A stretch of 64,000 bases of DNA. Source: Siphonodentalium dalli. Taxonomy: Eukaryota; Mollusca; Scaphopoda; Gadilida; Siphonodentaliidae. The stretch covers positions 105,913,319-105,977,318 of the forward strand of contig CP136066.1 in assembly GCA_032622095.1 (NCBI GenBank). Direction: 5' to 3'. Under the pieces are notes generated by a model. It was given only the letters and a program-made list of their open reading frames with translations. It searched no databases and was not told where the DNA came from. Below are positions 12,105 to 22,674 of the stretch, one piece after another (positions within the stretch are counted from its first letter, which is position 1; every line of letters begins with the position of its first letter). A program made the position numbers and the translations under genes.

Positions 12105-13184
12105 CCAAACAAAATTAATGAATTGATTCTCAGGCAATTTTTTTTTCAAATGAATGAGGGAGGGCGGTTTTTATTTTTATTTTTTATTTCCAGTGGCCAG
12201 TTCAGACATACATCTGGGATCCCCGAAATCAAGACCAGAAGGCTCAATTAATTGTGGAATCATTATAATTGAAACTGCGAACCAATAAACAAAACAAAAC
12301 AACAGACTAGTAGTGAAATAAAACTGGAAAAGTGTATAAAATAAAATATATGCATTGAAGTATCCTACTTCTAAAATAACATCGAGGTTGTTCCTCTTAA
12401 AGCTAAGCAAATGAAAGGACGGAAAATGGAATGATTATATTAAATATAGTGAGGTATTAAACTGATGTTTGCCATTCACACTGTTTAAATGCGTCTTGGG
12501 AAATTGCAGACATGCCTTGTTTCGTTTAGCTTTCAACTTCTCCTGTTTCTCACTAGAGAAGTTGCGCTTACGAGATAGCACTGTCTGAAATTTTTCAAGA
12601 CACGTCTTACACTGTCGATGGCAACCATCAACCTTGTCCAAATCTTCCATTCCACCACATTTTATGCAGATGTCTGGGAAGGATTTACAGCTGAAATATG
12701 GAATTTCGATTTGGTCAGAGCATTTAAAGTTCTGTCGAACATACACCCTCACAAATCACGGAATTTGCCGGTGAAGAAACGGCACGACTCGTTTGTTTGT
12801 GAACTTATAAATAACTGTAAATAATGCAACCTGCTTTAATGAATGACATTAGTTCGCTTTATTTAATCATGTTTTTTGCGTAAATACCGAGGCCTATCAT
12901 CTCCCCAGCAGCGCACTGCCATAACTCGCCGTAGTTCGTTTCGAAGTGGTATTCCTGTCGTAATTATTACATTACCACGTGCTAAAAGCGTAAACTGGAA
13001 ATAGCAAATTCCGGCACTTCCGCAAACGGAGAACTCGCCACGAACTCGCCACTTGAACGCGCATCGGCTGCGATTTGAATTATTTGATCGTTGGTTGTTT
13101 GGATTTAAAATAAAAAGAGTTAGGCGGCCCCTATTTTATGAAAGCGGCGGTGCCTGAGAATCAATTAATTAATTTTTTTTGGCC
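12105..13184. mobile_element. 1.1-kb element with inverted ends, carrying a Cys-rich ORF
   Basis: Inverted ends of ~35 nt share AATTGATTCTCAGGCA, with weaker similarity further in (poly-T/A and GGCGG tracts). TAAGG precedes 12105 and follows 13184 (12100-12104, 13185-13189), a candidate 5-bp target duplication. The flanks on either side are continuous pearl-type core sequence in the same orientation, as expected for insertion into one repeat. The right third is CpG-rich compared with the surrounding intron. Confidence 0.7.
12435..12752 (-). CDS. Unrecognised Cys-rich ORF inside the TIR element
   Basis: About 105 codons on the minus strand. The first visible codon, GTG, follows an in-frame stop, so an upstream exon or another start is possible. 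It has CSDQ, a spaced CIKCGG ... CHRQCKTC cluster suggestive of a zinc-binding knuckle (C-x2-C, then H-x2-C-x2-C), followed by a Lys/Arg-rich helix-like stretch (EKQEKLKAKRNKACLQF). I cannot assign a family. It may be a captured host exon or a remnant of an element protein. Expression is unknown. Confidence 0.4.
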   Translation of the reverse strand: MRVYVRQNFKCSDQIEIPYFSCKSFPDICIKCGGMEDLDKVDGCHRQCKTCLEKFQTVLSRKRNFSSEKQEKLKAKRNKACLQFPKTHLNSVNGKHQFNTSLYLI

Positions 13185-13910
13185 TAAGGCTGAACAGAAT
13201 GGAATGAAATTTGATATGTGAGTTTACTAGCCAAGAATACAATTTGGGAATTTGGGATCCTCTACCAATTTTCACCAGACTTATGGGCCATTGTTGGAAT
13301 TACCACAAGCGTATTTTGCCACACTCTATTGATGCTCTTTATTTAACTAAATTAGTTGACTCAACTTCATTGTTATATCTTAATTGTATGCAGCAATTCC
13401 TTTTGGCGAACAAAAATATTAAAACATTCGTCCCGAATTAAGGAGTAAATATTTACAATTATGGTAGTTCAGACATTGTGTTGTCGGAAATTGTAGGATA
13501 GGTGTTGTTGAAACTTTCAGTAATATTAGTTAAATGCAACATTCTTTCATTGTAAAAAGCATCTTTGTAACTGGATACAGTTTGCTTCACTGGAATAAGC
13601 ACACAGTTATGTCTTTAAACTAAATATAATCAAACCAAGTATACTATTTGTGGAGGATGCAAAACAATAATCACCTTTTTCAATCTTTCATTTGATGGAA
13701 ATAGTTATAGGGAGTATTATTTAAAATGTTGTTTCTTTTGAAAATAATTTAAAATCAGAGATGTGTTTCATGATATCGGATTTCTCGTTAAATTTATAAA
13801 TTGATTAGAAACACTTGAAACAAGAGAAATATCACATCCATATTAAAGTGTGTCTAAAAAATTATTATCTGGAGGAATTTGTGTAAAAGTTCCTAACTTT
13901 TTTTCCGCAG

Positions 13911-14029
13911 GAGTCCTAGATGTGCTTCACTGTGTGTTGATTGACAGTCCTGAAGCACTGAATATGATCAAAGAAAAACATATCATCACAATCATATCAC
14001 TGATCGACAAGCATGGAAGAGATCCCAAG
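13911..14029 (+). CDS. RyR: RyR exon 7: RIH domain
   Basis: Acceptor TTCCGCAG, donor GTATCT, phase 1 in, phase 0 out. The peptide [20 protein letters not shown], then [12 protein letters not shown], matches RyR [20 protein letters not shown] and ISLLDKHGRNHK. The 2.9-kb intron is largely a pearl-like tandem array (14583-16025), a second pearl-like element and a family A copy. I see nothing recognisable in 14040-14580. Confidence 0.97.
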
Positions 14030-14582
14030 GTATCTTAGTAATTTCGCCACGCTGTCGAAGAGAATAGGGAATTATTTCATTCATTTATCTTGGCTCTGAT
14101 TTTGGACTAGGGCAATGAATGGAATGAACGAGCATAATATATTTTAGTTACGCTTGCTACATCTATGGCAGAGGAGGTGTAACTGCGTTTTCAATGCTGT
14201 TATCTTGCTAAAATAGTCATAGATAGTTGATTAATTGATGTTTCGTATGATTTGGTTGCATCCATACTCAATGGAATGCAACAAAATAAACATCCATTAC
14301 TTATATTTACACTCAACCGAGTCAACTGGCAGATTAAAACAGCATTTAGTGCCATTTCGTAGCTTGTTGGAAGTTGCGTCTACACAATACGAAAGTAAGT
14401 AGGGGTCTGCATGCGACATCAAGTGACATAATTTCGACCAACCAACATCCTGCATTCATGTTTCACAGTGCGAATGTATGTGTTAAGTTTAAATATTGTA
14501 ACTTAGTCACTCAAAAACTATAAAAGGGAAATTAATTTGATTTATATACAGTCATATATGCAAACAAGTCATTATACCCCCT

Positions 14583-16025
14583 TTTTAGCTCAACTTTACT
14601 TTGTAAAGTTTGAGCTATTGCCATCCGTCGTCCGCGTGTGTGTGCGTGTGTGATTCGTCAACAATTTCCTTTAGCACGGGCTACAGGTCGTACCTTTGGT
14701 CGGATCATTATAAAATTCGTCGTAGCTGTTGACATTGACATGTAGATGGGAACGAGTCATTTTGAGGTCATTCGGAAATAAAACATGGCCGCCAGCGTCC
14801 ATCTTGGATTTAAAAATTCAATCCATTAGCACGGGCTACAGGTCCTACTGTTCGTCTGATCATCATGAAATTTGTCATGGATGTTAATATTGACATGTAG
14901 ATGGGAACGAGTAATTTTGCGGTCGATCAGCCATAAAACATGGCCACCGGCAGCCATCTTGGATTTTACTCTTTGCATGACTAAATTGTTTGGCATTGGT
15001 TACAGATCATACCTTTGGTCTGATCATAATGAAATTTGTCATGGATGTTAACAATGACATGTAGATGGGAACGAGGCATTTTGGGGTCATTCGGCCATAA
15101 AACATGGCCACCGGCAGCCATCTTGGATTTTACTCTTTGCATGACTAAATCCTTTGGCATGGGCTACAGGTCATACATTTGATCAGATCATTATGAAATT
15201 TGTCATGGTCGTTGACATTGACATGTAGATGGGAAACGAGTCATTTTGGGGTCATTCGGCAAAAACATGGCCACCAGCGGCCATCTTGGATTTCAAAATT
15301 CAATCCATTAGCACGGGCTACAGGCCGAACTGTTCGCCTGATCATTATGAAATTTGTTGTGGAAGTTAATATTGACATGTAGATGGGAATGGGTCATTTT
15401 GGTATCATTCGGCCATAAAACATGGCCGCCAGCAGCCATCTTGGATTTTACTCTTTGCATGACTAAATCCTTTGGAATGGGCTACAGGTCGCGTACCTTT
15501 GGTCGGATCATTATGAAATTTGTCATGGCTGTTGACATTGACATGTAGATTGAAAACGAGTCATTTTGGGGTCATTCGGCAAAAAAACATGGCCACCAGC
15601 GGCCATCTTGGATTTCAAAATTTAATCCATTAGCACGGGCTACAGGCCGAACTGTTCACCTGATCATTATGAAATTTGTCATGTAGATTGGAAATGAGTC
15701 ATTTTGGGGTCATTCGGCCATAAAACATGTCCGCTGGCAGCCATCTTGGATTTTATTCTTTGCATGACTAAATCCTTTGGCACACCCCACAGTCCACTTC
15801 CCTCCGCCGATCATCACCAAACTTCATAATTAATCTTGATATTGATCTACTAGATGGAAGCTATCAAATGTTTTTGAATTTCATTTGAAAACATTGCTGC
15901 CAGCAACCAACATGGATTTTACTTTATATATATCTCTTCATGTTGATAATCTAATATTACTTAGACATTTCAACTAAAATACATGAAATGATTCCCTTTC
16001 CAAGTTGAGCTACAGTGTCATTGAG
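14583..16025 (+). repeat. Pearl-like element with six to seven ~155-166-bp tandem core repeats
   Basis: Starts TTTAGCTCAACTTTACTTTG with a hairpin to AAAGTTTGAGCTA, then CCGTCGTCCG. The motif GACATGTAG recurs at 14737, 14892, 15055, 15220, 15374 and 15540, giving periods of 155, 163, 165, 154 and 166. Each unit has CATGGCCRCCRGCRGCCATCTTGG and CACGGGCTACAGG. Ends in TTGAGCTACAGTGTCATTGAG. The alternating 155/165 spacing suggests a two-unit higher-order repeat. Confidence 0.85.
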
Positions 16026-16034
16026 AATTCATTT

Positions 16035-16440
16035 AAAAAAAAGGGGGGTATACTGTTTTGCACCTGTCCGTGCATCTGTGCATCTGTGCATCCGTCCATT
16101 CAATCATTTTGTTTGGGTTTTCCATTCTAGAGTTATTCATCTTTGTATGGAAATGTTGGCTTTTTGGTCCCTCGGATGTCTCTTCAGGCCATAACATAAA
16201 CAGTAATGATCAGATATCAATAAAATTTTGTATGGATGTTCACCACTATGAGGACATTCAATGGCATATTCAATTGTTTTATTTAGGTTTTTTGTTCTAT
16301 AGTTATATATTCATCTTTGTTTATCTGAAAATGCTGATTTTTTTGGTCCATCTGAGTATATTAGTCATATTTTATAGGTATGCCCACACGAGGCGGTATG
16401 CCACAAGGGGTTATGCACGGACGACAGTCCATCTCTTGTT
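16035..16440 (+). repeat. Pearl-like element, second family (short)
   Basis: Immediately follows the previous array. Starts AAGGGGGGTATACTGTTTTG, has a (CATC/CGTC) tract, about two core units with CTAGAGTTATTCATCTTTGT, and ends GGACGACAGTCCATCTCTTG. The same ends bracket the larger array at 30210-31478. Confidence 0.75.
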
Positions 16441-16573
16441 TTTGATGCATCTCTGGGCATACAGAAGTGCCAGATGCTGAAAAACATGCTGTATAATTTC
16501 GCCAAGACGACCAGCAGAGAAATACCCTATGGATTAATTTGTGGAAATATTCAGCGAACAGCTGTTTGTTGAG

Positions 16574-16817
16574 CAAGCCTGGTTTCAGTGTTTCTGACAT
16601 TTGCAGACCTGGGGACCTTGGGACCTCATTCTGTTTAGGCCTCATCTTCTGGGAAGTATCTAAGTATCTATTGTCTCAAGTTGAGGCCTAATCAGAATGA
16701 GGTTCCCAGAGGGTGCATTTGGTGATGATATCTCGCCATGTGGGACAGCGTCACTAAATTCACCCTCTGGGTACATTTACCTCATTCTGCAAATGACAAA
16801 CACTAAATCCAGGCTGT
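16574..16817. mobile_element. Family A MITE inserted in a family D-like scrap
   Basis: Starts CAAGCCTGG, ends CCAGGCT, with the internal GAATGAGGT and AGGGTG...TTCACCCTCT arms of family A. The flanks repeat TTTGTTGAG on both sides; the flanking sequence resembles family D (TGTTTGTTGA...CTGAACAT), implying family A landed in it. About 140 nt upstream of exon 8. Confidence 0.75.
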
Positions 16818-16953
16818 TTGTTGAGCATATTAGCTGAACATCCATACAAGAACATCATTGACAATCTTGTAACTACTCAATTGTGAGTTCAAATATTAGA
16901 AGGCAAAAAGTTTCTTGTAACTGTATTTCTAAAATATCTTATTTTCTTACCAG

Positions 16954-17087
16954 GTGCTTGACGTTTTGAAATCACTGTGTGTTGGTAATGGTGTTGCTGT
17001 AAGATCAAATCAAAACCTAATCTGTGATAACCTGTTGCCGGGTCGGGATCTGCTGCTGCAGACAAAACTAACTGATAATGTCACAAG
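16954..17087 (+). CDS. RyR: RyR exon 8: end of RIH, start of SPRY1 lead-in
   Basis: Acceptor TTACCAG, donor GTGAGC, phase 0 in, phase 2 out. It codes for [20 protein letters not shown], then the hallmark [11 protein letters not shown]. RyR has [20 protein letters not shown] and LLPGRELLLQT. The 658-bp intron after it has only a short family D-like scrap near 17645-17690. Confidence 0.97.
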
Positions 17088-17745
17088 GTGAGCATCCACA
17101 ATGCATACTTGTTCCCATACTATGAATCGTATGATACTCTGCATCAACCATCATTAGTGTAGACATGTATGGACCATCCACAATTTTGGTTCACCGTGAT
17201 GATCAGCTGAGCTGATCCGTGTGTTATATTATAAAATCCAACTATTTTTGGACTGATCCGAAGCAAAAATAAATATAGGTTAGGTCACAAAATGGTTCAG
17301 GGAAAAATATTTCTGGATTGAGTGATGCACTTTGTATCAATTGGTGTAATCAATCCTCCTACTGTTTGTAGTATAGAGATCTGAAATCCACAAATCCTTC
17401 AAACTTGCCACCTTCGTCGGGGGACATTTTGTTCAGTGACCTTTTATTTGGAATGTGATGGCTAGAAATGGTGACTCAATGTAGCTCATTGTTTTATGAC
17501 CAAATTGATGCAGCCGGTGTTTTTGTATCATAATGCTTTTGGAAAAGCAGAAGCAATATTAGGTGTGTATATCGATTTGACTCTGTTAAAACTGTTACTT
17601 TATGGTCCAAATCCAGTAGATGTGTTGACCCTGTAAAGATGACCTATGGCTGTTTGTTGAACTTATTATCTGAACATTCTTAAGCTAACTCGTATTTCGT
17701 AAAGAAAGTGTTAAATAATGTTACATCTTTGCCTTCTGTTTTCAG

Positions 17746-17984
17746 CATGAAGCCAAATGTCTATGTTGGACTCCTGCACGGCTCAGCGATGTACACTTTG
17801 TGGTACTTTGAGGTGGTTGTTGATCAGTTTGAGCCTGCTACCCACCTCCCACCCTTATTGAGAATTGGGTGGGGCAACACAGAAGGGTTTGTGCCATATC
17901 CTGGAGGAGGTACCTCATGGGGAGCGAACGGAATCGGTGATGATATCTACTCTTATGCATTTGATGGTGTAAATCTGTGGACTG
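17746..17984 (+). CDS. RyR: RyR exon 9: SPRY1, first half
   Basis: The longest exon here (239 nt), acceptor TTTTCAG, donor GTAAGT, phase 2 in, phase 1 out. It codes for MKPNVYVGLLHGSAMY, LWYFEVVVDQ, LRIGWGNTEGFVPYPGGG, then GANGIGDDIYSYAFDG and LWTG. This is the core beta-sandwich of SPRY1, with the RyR-specific GWxxTEGYxPYPGxGxxWGxNGVGDDLYSY block. SPRY1 contributes to channel regulation and partner binding in vertebrates. Confidence 0.97.
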
Positions 17985-18365
17985 GTAAGTTTTATAACAG
18001 AACACAACAGAAATACACTATACACATGTATAATAAACAACACAATATGGTGTTAGATTGATAACTTGTTCAAGCCCTTGTATTGAAGGCATCTAGCTTT
18101 TTGGATTTATACATCCAAAATGCATTGAGTTGGGCATATCAGCTTTATCGCACTTTGGATTTCAAAAATGCTTTTGTCACAATATCCCACTCCTCCTGAA
18201 ATCTCAAAATCCTGTCACCTTTCAACGGATTAATCTTTTCTATATGATTTCGGCTTACTAATTAATTCAGAAAAGCTATTAGAGATAAATCTGCATGATT
18301 CAATTTTGATTTATAAATATAGTATTTTAATCTATCTATCTAAAGCGTTGATGTAAATTTTCCAG

Positions 18366-18555
18366 GTGGAAAATCTATTCTTGTGAGGAAGACGCTTAAA
18401 CCTTTCCAGCGAGGTGATGTGATTGGCTGCTGTTTGGATCTTCGAAACTCACAGATCTCTTTCTCCGTAAATGGTGCTAATATAAGAGGATTCTTCAAAG
18501 ATTTCAACACGGATGGCATGTTTTTTCCTGTTGTCAGCATGTCATCTTTAGTCAG
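18366..18555 (+). CDS. RyR: RyR exon 10: SPRY1, second half
   Basis: Acceptor TTTCCAG, donor GTATGT, phase 1 in, phase 2 out. It carries the SPRY pattern GDVIGCCLDLRNSQISFSVNG, with the last residues GMFFPVVSMSS. RyR has DVISCCLDLxxPSISFRING and GLFFPVVSFSA. A family A MITE begins at 18570, only 14 nt past the exon end (see findings). The rest of the intron has family C and part of another dispersed repeat. Confidence 0.97.
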
Positions 18556-18569
18556 GTATGTATGTTGCC

Positions 18570-18898
18570 CAAGCCTGAATTTAGTGTGTCTGACATTAGC
18601 AGAATGAGGTCCAGAGAGGGTGGATTTAGTGACACTATCCAACTAAGCAGGCTAGCATCACCAACTTCACCTTCTGGGGACCTCATTTTGCTGGGCCTCA
18701 TCTTCTAGGAAATAAATATAGTCTCAAATTAACATTGATTTTGTTACTTTTTCTCTTGTCAGTTTCTATATCTCCTAATTTGCAGAAAATTAAATGAATA
18801 ATCAAGGTGACTAATGGGTCTGCTGTGTGCGGTAGCATCACTAAATTCACCCTCAGGGGAACTCATTCTGCAAATGTCAGACACAAAATTCAGACTTG
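18570..18898. mobile_element. Family A MITE abutting the exon 10 donor
   Basis: Starts CAAGCCTGAATTTAGTGTG 14 nt after exon 10 and ends CAGACTTG. Two hairpin halves surround a central segment with GGCCTCATCTTCTAGG and AACATTGATTTTGTTAC. Flanking 8-mers are diverged, so this is an older copy. Confidence 0.8.
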
Positions 18899-19025
18899 AT
18901 GATGTCCTTATTATCAAAGATGTCATCTTGTGTCCTCAGTTTAACCTTTTCTGAACTAAGTACTTGTTGGCGAGTAGTTCCCTTAGGAAATGTTTAGAAA
19001 ATAAGTTCAATAAATGGCCATATGT

Positions 19026-19288
19026 TTAACCCTTTCATGACAGGAGCTGCACTGGTGCAGCATTAAAGATCATGTGCCAGTGCATTCTCTTATATATGTG
19101 AGTCTCCCATAGGGAACCTCACATACATAAGAGAATGCACTGGCTTACAATGTCAAGTTAAATATTGTTAGGCCAATGCATTCTCTTATATATGTAAGGC
19201 TGCCTATGGGAGACTCACAGATATAAGAGTATACATTGGCACAGGTTTTTTGCAAAATGTCAGGAAGCTCCAGTCATGGAAGGGGTAA
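19026..19288. mobile_element. Family C MITE, inverted orientation relative to 2005 copy
   Basis: Left TTAACCCTTTCATGACAGG, right CAGTCATGGAAGGGGTAA. Two tandem hairpins with TTCTCTTATATATG and CATATAAGAGAATGCA. TTAA is intact on the left only. Confidence 0.85.
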
Positions 19289-19379
19289 CTTATCATCTGA
19301 ACATATCCCGGGAATGAATAAGACTTCTTCTGCACTTGTATTATATTTTCGTCTGTCGGTCTTTTTTTCTTGATGTCCT

Positions 19380-19560
19380 CTCCAGATGGTGATAGGCTAT
19401 ACCTACTTGCATCAGAATCTCAAATCTTAAATTTTTATCTGATTTGTTGCGATCGACGCATAGTCACAATTCACTCAAGCTCTGCTCATAAAACATATCT
19501 TTGCGCTATCCACAACTCATTCGATAAAAGATTCACCATTCAGATGGTCATTGTGTCCTG
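19380..19560. repeat. Dispersed repeat shared with 61430-61620
   Basis: Phrases AATCTCAAATCTT, CAACTCATTCGATAAAAGATTC and the flanking sequence reappear in inverted orientation at about 61480-61600. Ends were not determined and no open frame continues through both copies. It lies directly upstream of exon 11. Confidence 0.5.
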
Positions 19561-19599
19561 TCTATATAAATTGAATGAATATTTGTGTTTGTATTGCAG

Positions 19600-19810
19600 T
19601 TGTCGCTTTGTCCTGGGTGGCGATCAGGGTCGACTGAAGTACGGTCCTCCTGAAGATCACTCACCACTCTCTGATTCACTGCTTCCAAAGGTCAAGCTGA
19701 AGATCGAGCCATGCTTTTATTTTGGTGACATATCTAAGAATATCATCAGTGGACCAACTGAGGTCATCGACTACATACCATTTGTGCCTACTTCTGTTAA
19801 TACTTCACAT
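19600..19810 (+). CDS. RyR: RyR exon 11: SPRY1 end and linker
   Basis: Acceptor ATTGCAG, donor GTAAGT, phase 2 in, phase 0 out. It starts CRFVLGGDQGRLKYGPPE (RyR VRFLLGGRHGEFKFLPPP), continues through SLLPKVKLKIEP (AVLPRERLHLEP) and ends DYIPFVPTSVNTSH (TDFVPCPVDT). The 1.6-kb intron holds a pearl-like element (about 20300-20650) and a TTAA-flanked element (20723-21267). Confidence 0.96.
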
Positions 19811-20299
19811 GTAAGTGTACCTGAGTTCTATATTTCCATGTTTCAAATTTTTTTTTATCCTACACTGATTTTCGATGGTTTATTCATTATTTACACATTA
19901 TTCGCAGTAACAATCAATGCCTTAAAATTTCAAGAAAAGAAATTTCATCAGTGTGACCAAATTGGTCATTAGCCAGATTTTCTTTAGAAAAATAACTAGA
20001 TAAAATTGCATTTCGCCAAACCCTTGGTGCAATCTCTTGTTATCGCATAGAACATTGTCACTTAAAATTTTAAGGAAATATGTGAACCTTTAGTTTTATC
20101 TTTATATATTGCGTCAATACCAAGTCATAACTTGGTAAGAATTTTATACAATCAGATAAAGTGATATGTGTAAATGATACATGTGTAATGGGAAAAGCAG
20201 TTCAATCCTTGAGGCACATAATTGATCATGTAGTGTTAATGATGAAGTAGTTTTATAAAAATACTGATTAAAATCATGTAATTATTTTCAATATCATTA

Positions 20300-20650
20300 T
20301 AAACACACTTTTCGAAGAAAATTGGGATATACCAGATGGACATTGTTTGTACATATGTCTAGCCATCCGTATATTGATCCGGGCATATATCACAGCTAGA
20401 GTTTATGAGATCTAAGTTATATTTGGTATGGAGTTTCGCCATCATATAAACTGCTTTCAAAAGGGGACAAATGGCAATGTTCATGTTTTCCATCCTAGAG
20501 TTATCCTTCTTTGTTTATGTGGAAATCTGGGTTTTTTTTGTCCATCCACGCTGATATCTCAGTCATGAGTTATCAGTGGATCTAAATGATATGTGGAATT
20601 GAGGTTCGCCATCATGACTGCTTTTAAAAGAGGGGCAAAGTCTACTAACT
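20300..20650 (+). repeat. Pearl-like core repeats
   Basis: Begins near CTTTTCGAAGAAAATTGGG and includes two diverged core units with TTTCCATCCTAGAGTTATCCTTCTTTG and GAGTTATCAGTGGATC. It lacks a clear CCGT tract. Boundaries are approximate. Confidence 0.5.
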
Positions 20651-20722
20651 TTTAGTGCCAACACTGATATCTGATGTCGTATCTGATTAAATGTTCATGT
20701 TATCAAATGGAAAATTGTTTAA

Positions 20723-21267
20723 CTCTTTCACTGCCAATCGCGACAATAGTCAAATTACCCGTACACTGCCAATTGCGACTTTAGTCGAAATTCCATACTA
20801 CACTTACACAACTGCGCTCCTGGGGGGTCCATTCCTAATTTTTCTTGCGTTTTATCTGGGTATTACATTTTTTGGTTATGATAGAATCCTGAAGTGTCCT
20901 ATAAATTGTCGAGATGAACAAAGTATGGGACCGAAGTTGTCCGAGTACAGTCCGTATCGAAACAAACTTCATGTACCCGCCACACATGAAAATAATAGAT
21001 GATTTGTGTCGTGCCATCAGTCTTGACATATTCAGTAAATAACTTACACAAAGCCCATTGTGTCGTAGACTGAAGTTGTCACGTTTTGTCCCTTTTGAGT
21101 GAAATAGCATTCCCAGCAGAATTTGTAGTTAACACCATTTGGTACTACACGCGGTCTTAGTACAGTCCGCGTCATGATTGTAAACACATCGCAATTCCAT
21201 TTATACCTCGAAAAACTAATAATACACCTGGGGAGGTTGGTTGTGGTGCCACCTGGCAGTAAAAGAG
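20723..21267. mobile_element. 545-bp TTAA-flanked element
   Basis: TTAA at 20719-20722 and 21268-21271. Inverted ends CTCTTTCACTGCCA and TGGCAGTAAAAGAG. Subterminal repeats CTGCCAATYGCGAC occur twice near the left end. The interior has no recognised protein. The TTAA target and CTCTTT/CCCTTT start point to a piggyBac-type origin. Confidence 0.75.
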
Positions 21268-21396
21268 TTAATTGAAGACATCATAGTCATATCTCATTGA
21301 AAGGAATGTGTCTATCAGAGTTTTGAAATTGTATAAGGGTGTTTCAGGGATTGAAATTGTATTACCAATGAACATTTTCCTGGATTGTATTCACAG

Positions 21397-21501
21397 ATCA
21401 AACTTCCACCATACATCGAGAGTGTTAGAGACAAGCTGGCTGAAAACCTCCATGAAATTTGGTCCACAGGAAAGATTGATCAAGGATGGTCTTATGGAGA
21501 G
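21397..21501 (+). CDS. RyR: RyR exon 12: RyR repeat 1, first half
   Basis: Acceptor ATTCACAG, donor GTAACA, exactly 35 codons. The sequence IKLPPYIESVRDKLAENLHE, IWSTGKIDQGWSYGE matches the RyR repeat signature [20 protein letters not shown]...IEQGWTYG. The 759-bp intron contains a complete double-hairpin family A element with intact target duplications. Confidence 0.97.
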
Positions 21502-21610
21502 GTAACAATTTATTTGCAACTTTGAGTGCCTCGATCGGAACCACCAATAATCACCAGAATTGGTTTTTAAAATTACACATTATCATTTGTTGATATTTGC
21601 ATATGAGATA

Positions 21611-21864
21611 CAAGCCTTGAAATAGTGTGTCTGTCATTTGCAGAATGAGGTTCCCAGAGGGTGAATTTAGTGATGCTACCCCGCATAGCGGGCTAGCATC
21701 ACCAAATTCACCCTCTGGGAACCTCATTCTGCTGAGGTGTAAGCAGAATGAGGTTCCCAGAGGGTGAATTTGGTGATGCTAGCCCGCTATGCGGGGTAGC
21801 ATCACTAAATTCACCCTCTGGGGACCTCATTCTGCAAATGACAGGCACACTATTTCAAGGCTTG
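21611..21864. mobile_element. Family A MITE, complete double-hairpin copy with perfect 8-bp target duplication
   Basis: ATGAGATA at 21603-21610 and 21865-21872. The element starts CAAGCCTTGAAATAGTGTG and ends CAAGGCTTG. Two near-perfect hairpins (arms ~50-60 nt, each with AGGGTGAATTT and AAATTCACCCT) are joined by a short linker CTGAGGTGTAAGC. This is the clearest copy in the window. Confidence 0.92.
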
Positions 21865-22260
21865 ATGAGATAATTAGACCTTGGAAAACACTCCAAAAAG
21901 AGAATAAACTCACTCTTGTCATATATTTTATATCAAAATTGAAATCACACTATTTTGTGCTTATATATGAATTATATTCAGCCACTCTCCTTTGAAGAAT
22001 TATGGTATTGTGTGTACTTCAGGTGTTGAGTTTTCTGAAATAGTACGATTGGTGTAATTTTCGGTTATATTTAATAATTGAATGATACATTCTTTCAGTG
22101 GAAAAAGTGTCTGGGTTCTCACTTATAAGTTTGGTTCATTTAAATAAGTGTCTTTAATAAATTGTATGTATTTAGATTTTATTCTGAGTTTGTAGCTCAA
22201 ATGAGATCTATCTTTCTTCTAATGTGGTTGACAACTATACGACTACCATTCTCCCATCAG

Positions 22261-22364
22261 ATTCGAGATGACAGCAGGAAAATCAATCCAAGCATCAACA
22301 CGTTTGAAAAGATTCCATTGTCAGAGAAGAAATATGTCATTACCGTGGCCTTTGAAACTCTTAG
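22261..22364 (+). CDS. RyR: RyR exon 13: RyR repeat 1, second half
   Basis: Acceptor CCCATCAG, donor GTTAGT, phase 0 in, phase 2 out. It codes for IRDDSRKINPSINTFEKIP then LSEKKYVITVAFETL, matching [36 protein letters not shown] of RyR. The 2.6-kb intron contains two family B MITEs and a Tigger element interrupted by a pearl-like element. Confidence 0.96.
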
Positions 22365-22493
22365 GTTAGTATGAAATTTCTAATCTACAATGCTTTATTA
22401 ATAACATTAAGGGTCATTCAGTAATGAGATTGTCTTCCTCCGTTAGTACATAAAGGATCAGTATTGCATATGTTATCAATACTCTTACACATA

Positions 22494-22674
22494 CAGTAAT
22501 GCCCTAAATAATCGACTCCTTAACCACAGGAGAATTATGGGTAATTTTTCAGGATTTAGTCGGAAATATGGCTTGTTGCCAATGAATGGCAACAAGCCAT
22601 ATTTCCAACTAAATCCTGAAAAATTACCCATAATTCTCCTGTGGTTAAGGAGTCGATTATTTAGGGCATAACTG
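22494..22674. mobile_element. Family B MITE, near-complete palindrome
   Basis: TA-flanked, CAGTAATGCCC at the left and GGGCATAACTG at the right. Arms of about 80 nt meet at TTGCCAATGAATGGCAA. Confidence 0.9.

Noticed and set aside
12890-13080. CpG-rich stretch as a host promoter island
   Set aside because: It is confined to a TIR-bounded insertion and not next to any RyR exon boundary or another host gene.
16058-16480. 140-codon plus-strand frame
   Set aside because: Falls in the second pearl-like element (same DNA family as 30210-31478); hydrophobic composition reflects T-rich repeats.
19370-19972. 200-codon plus-strand frame as one protein
   Set aside because: Only 19600-19810 matches RyR (exon 11). 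The flanking parts are intron reading with clear acceptor and donor at the exon edges.
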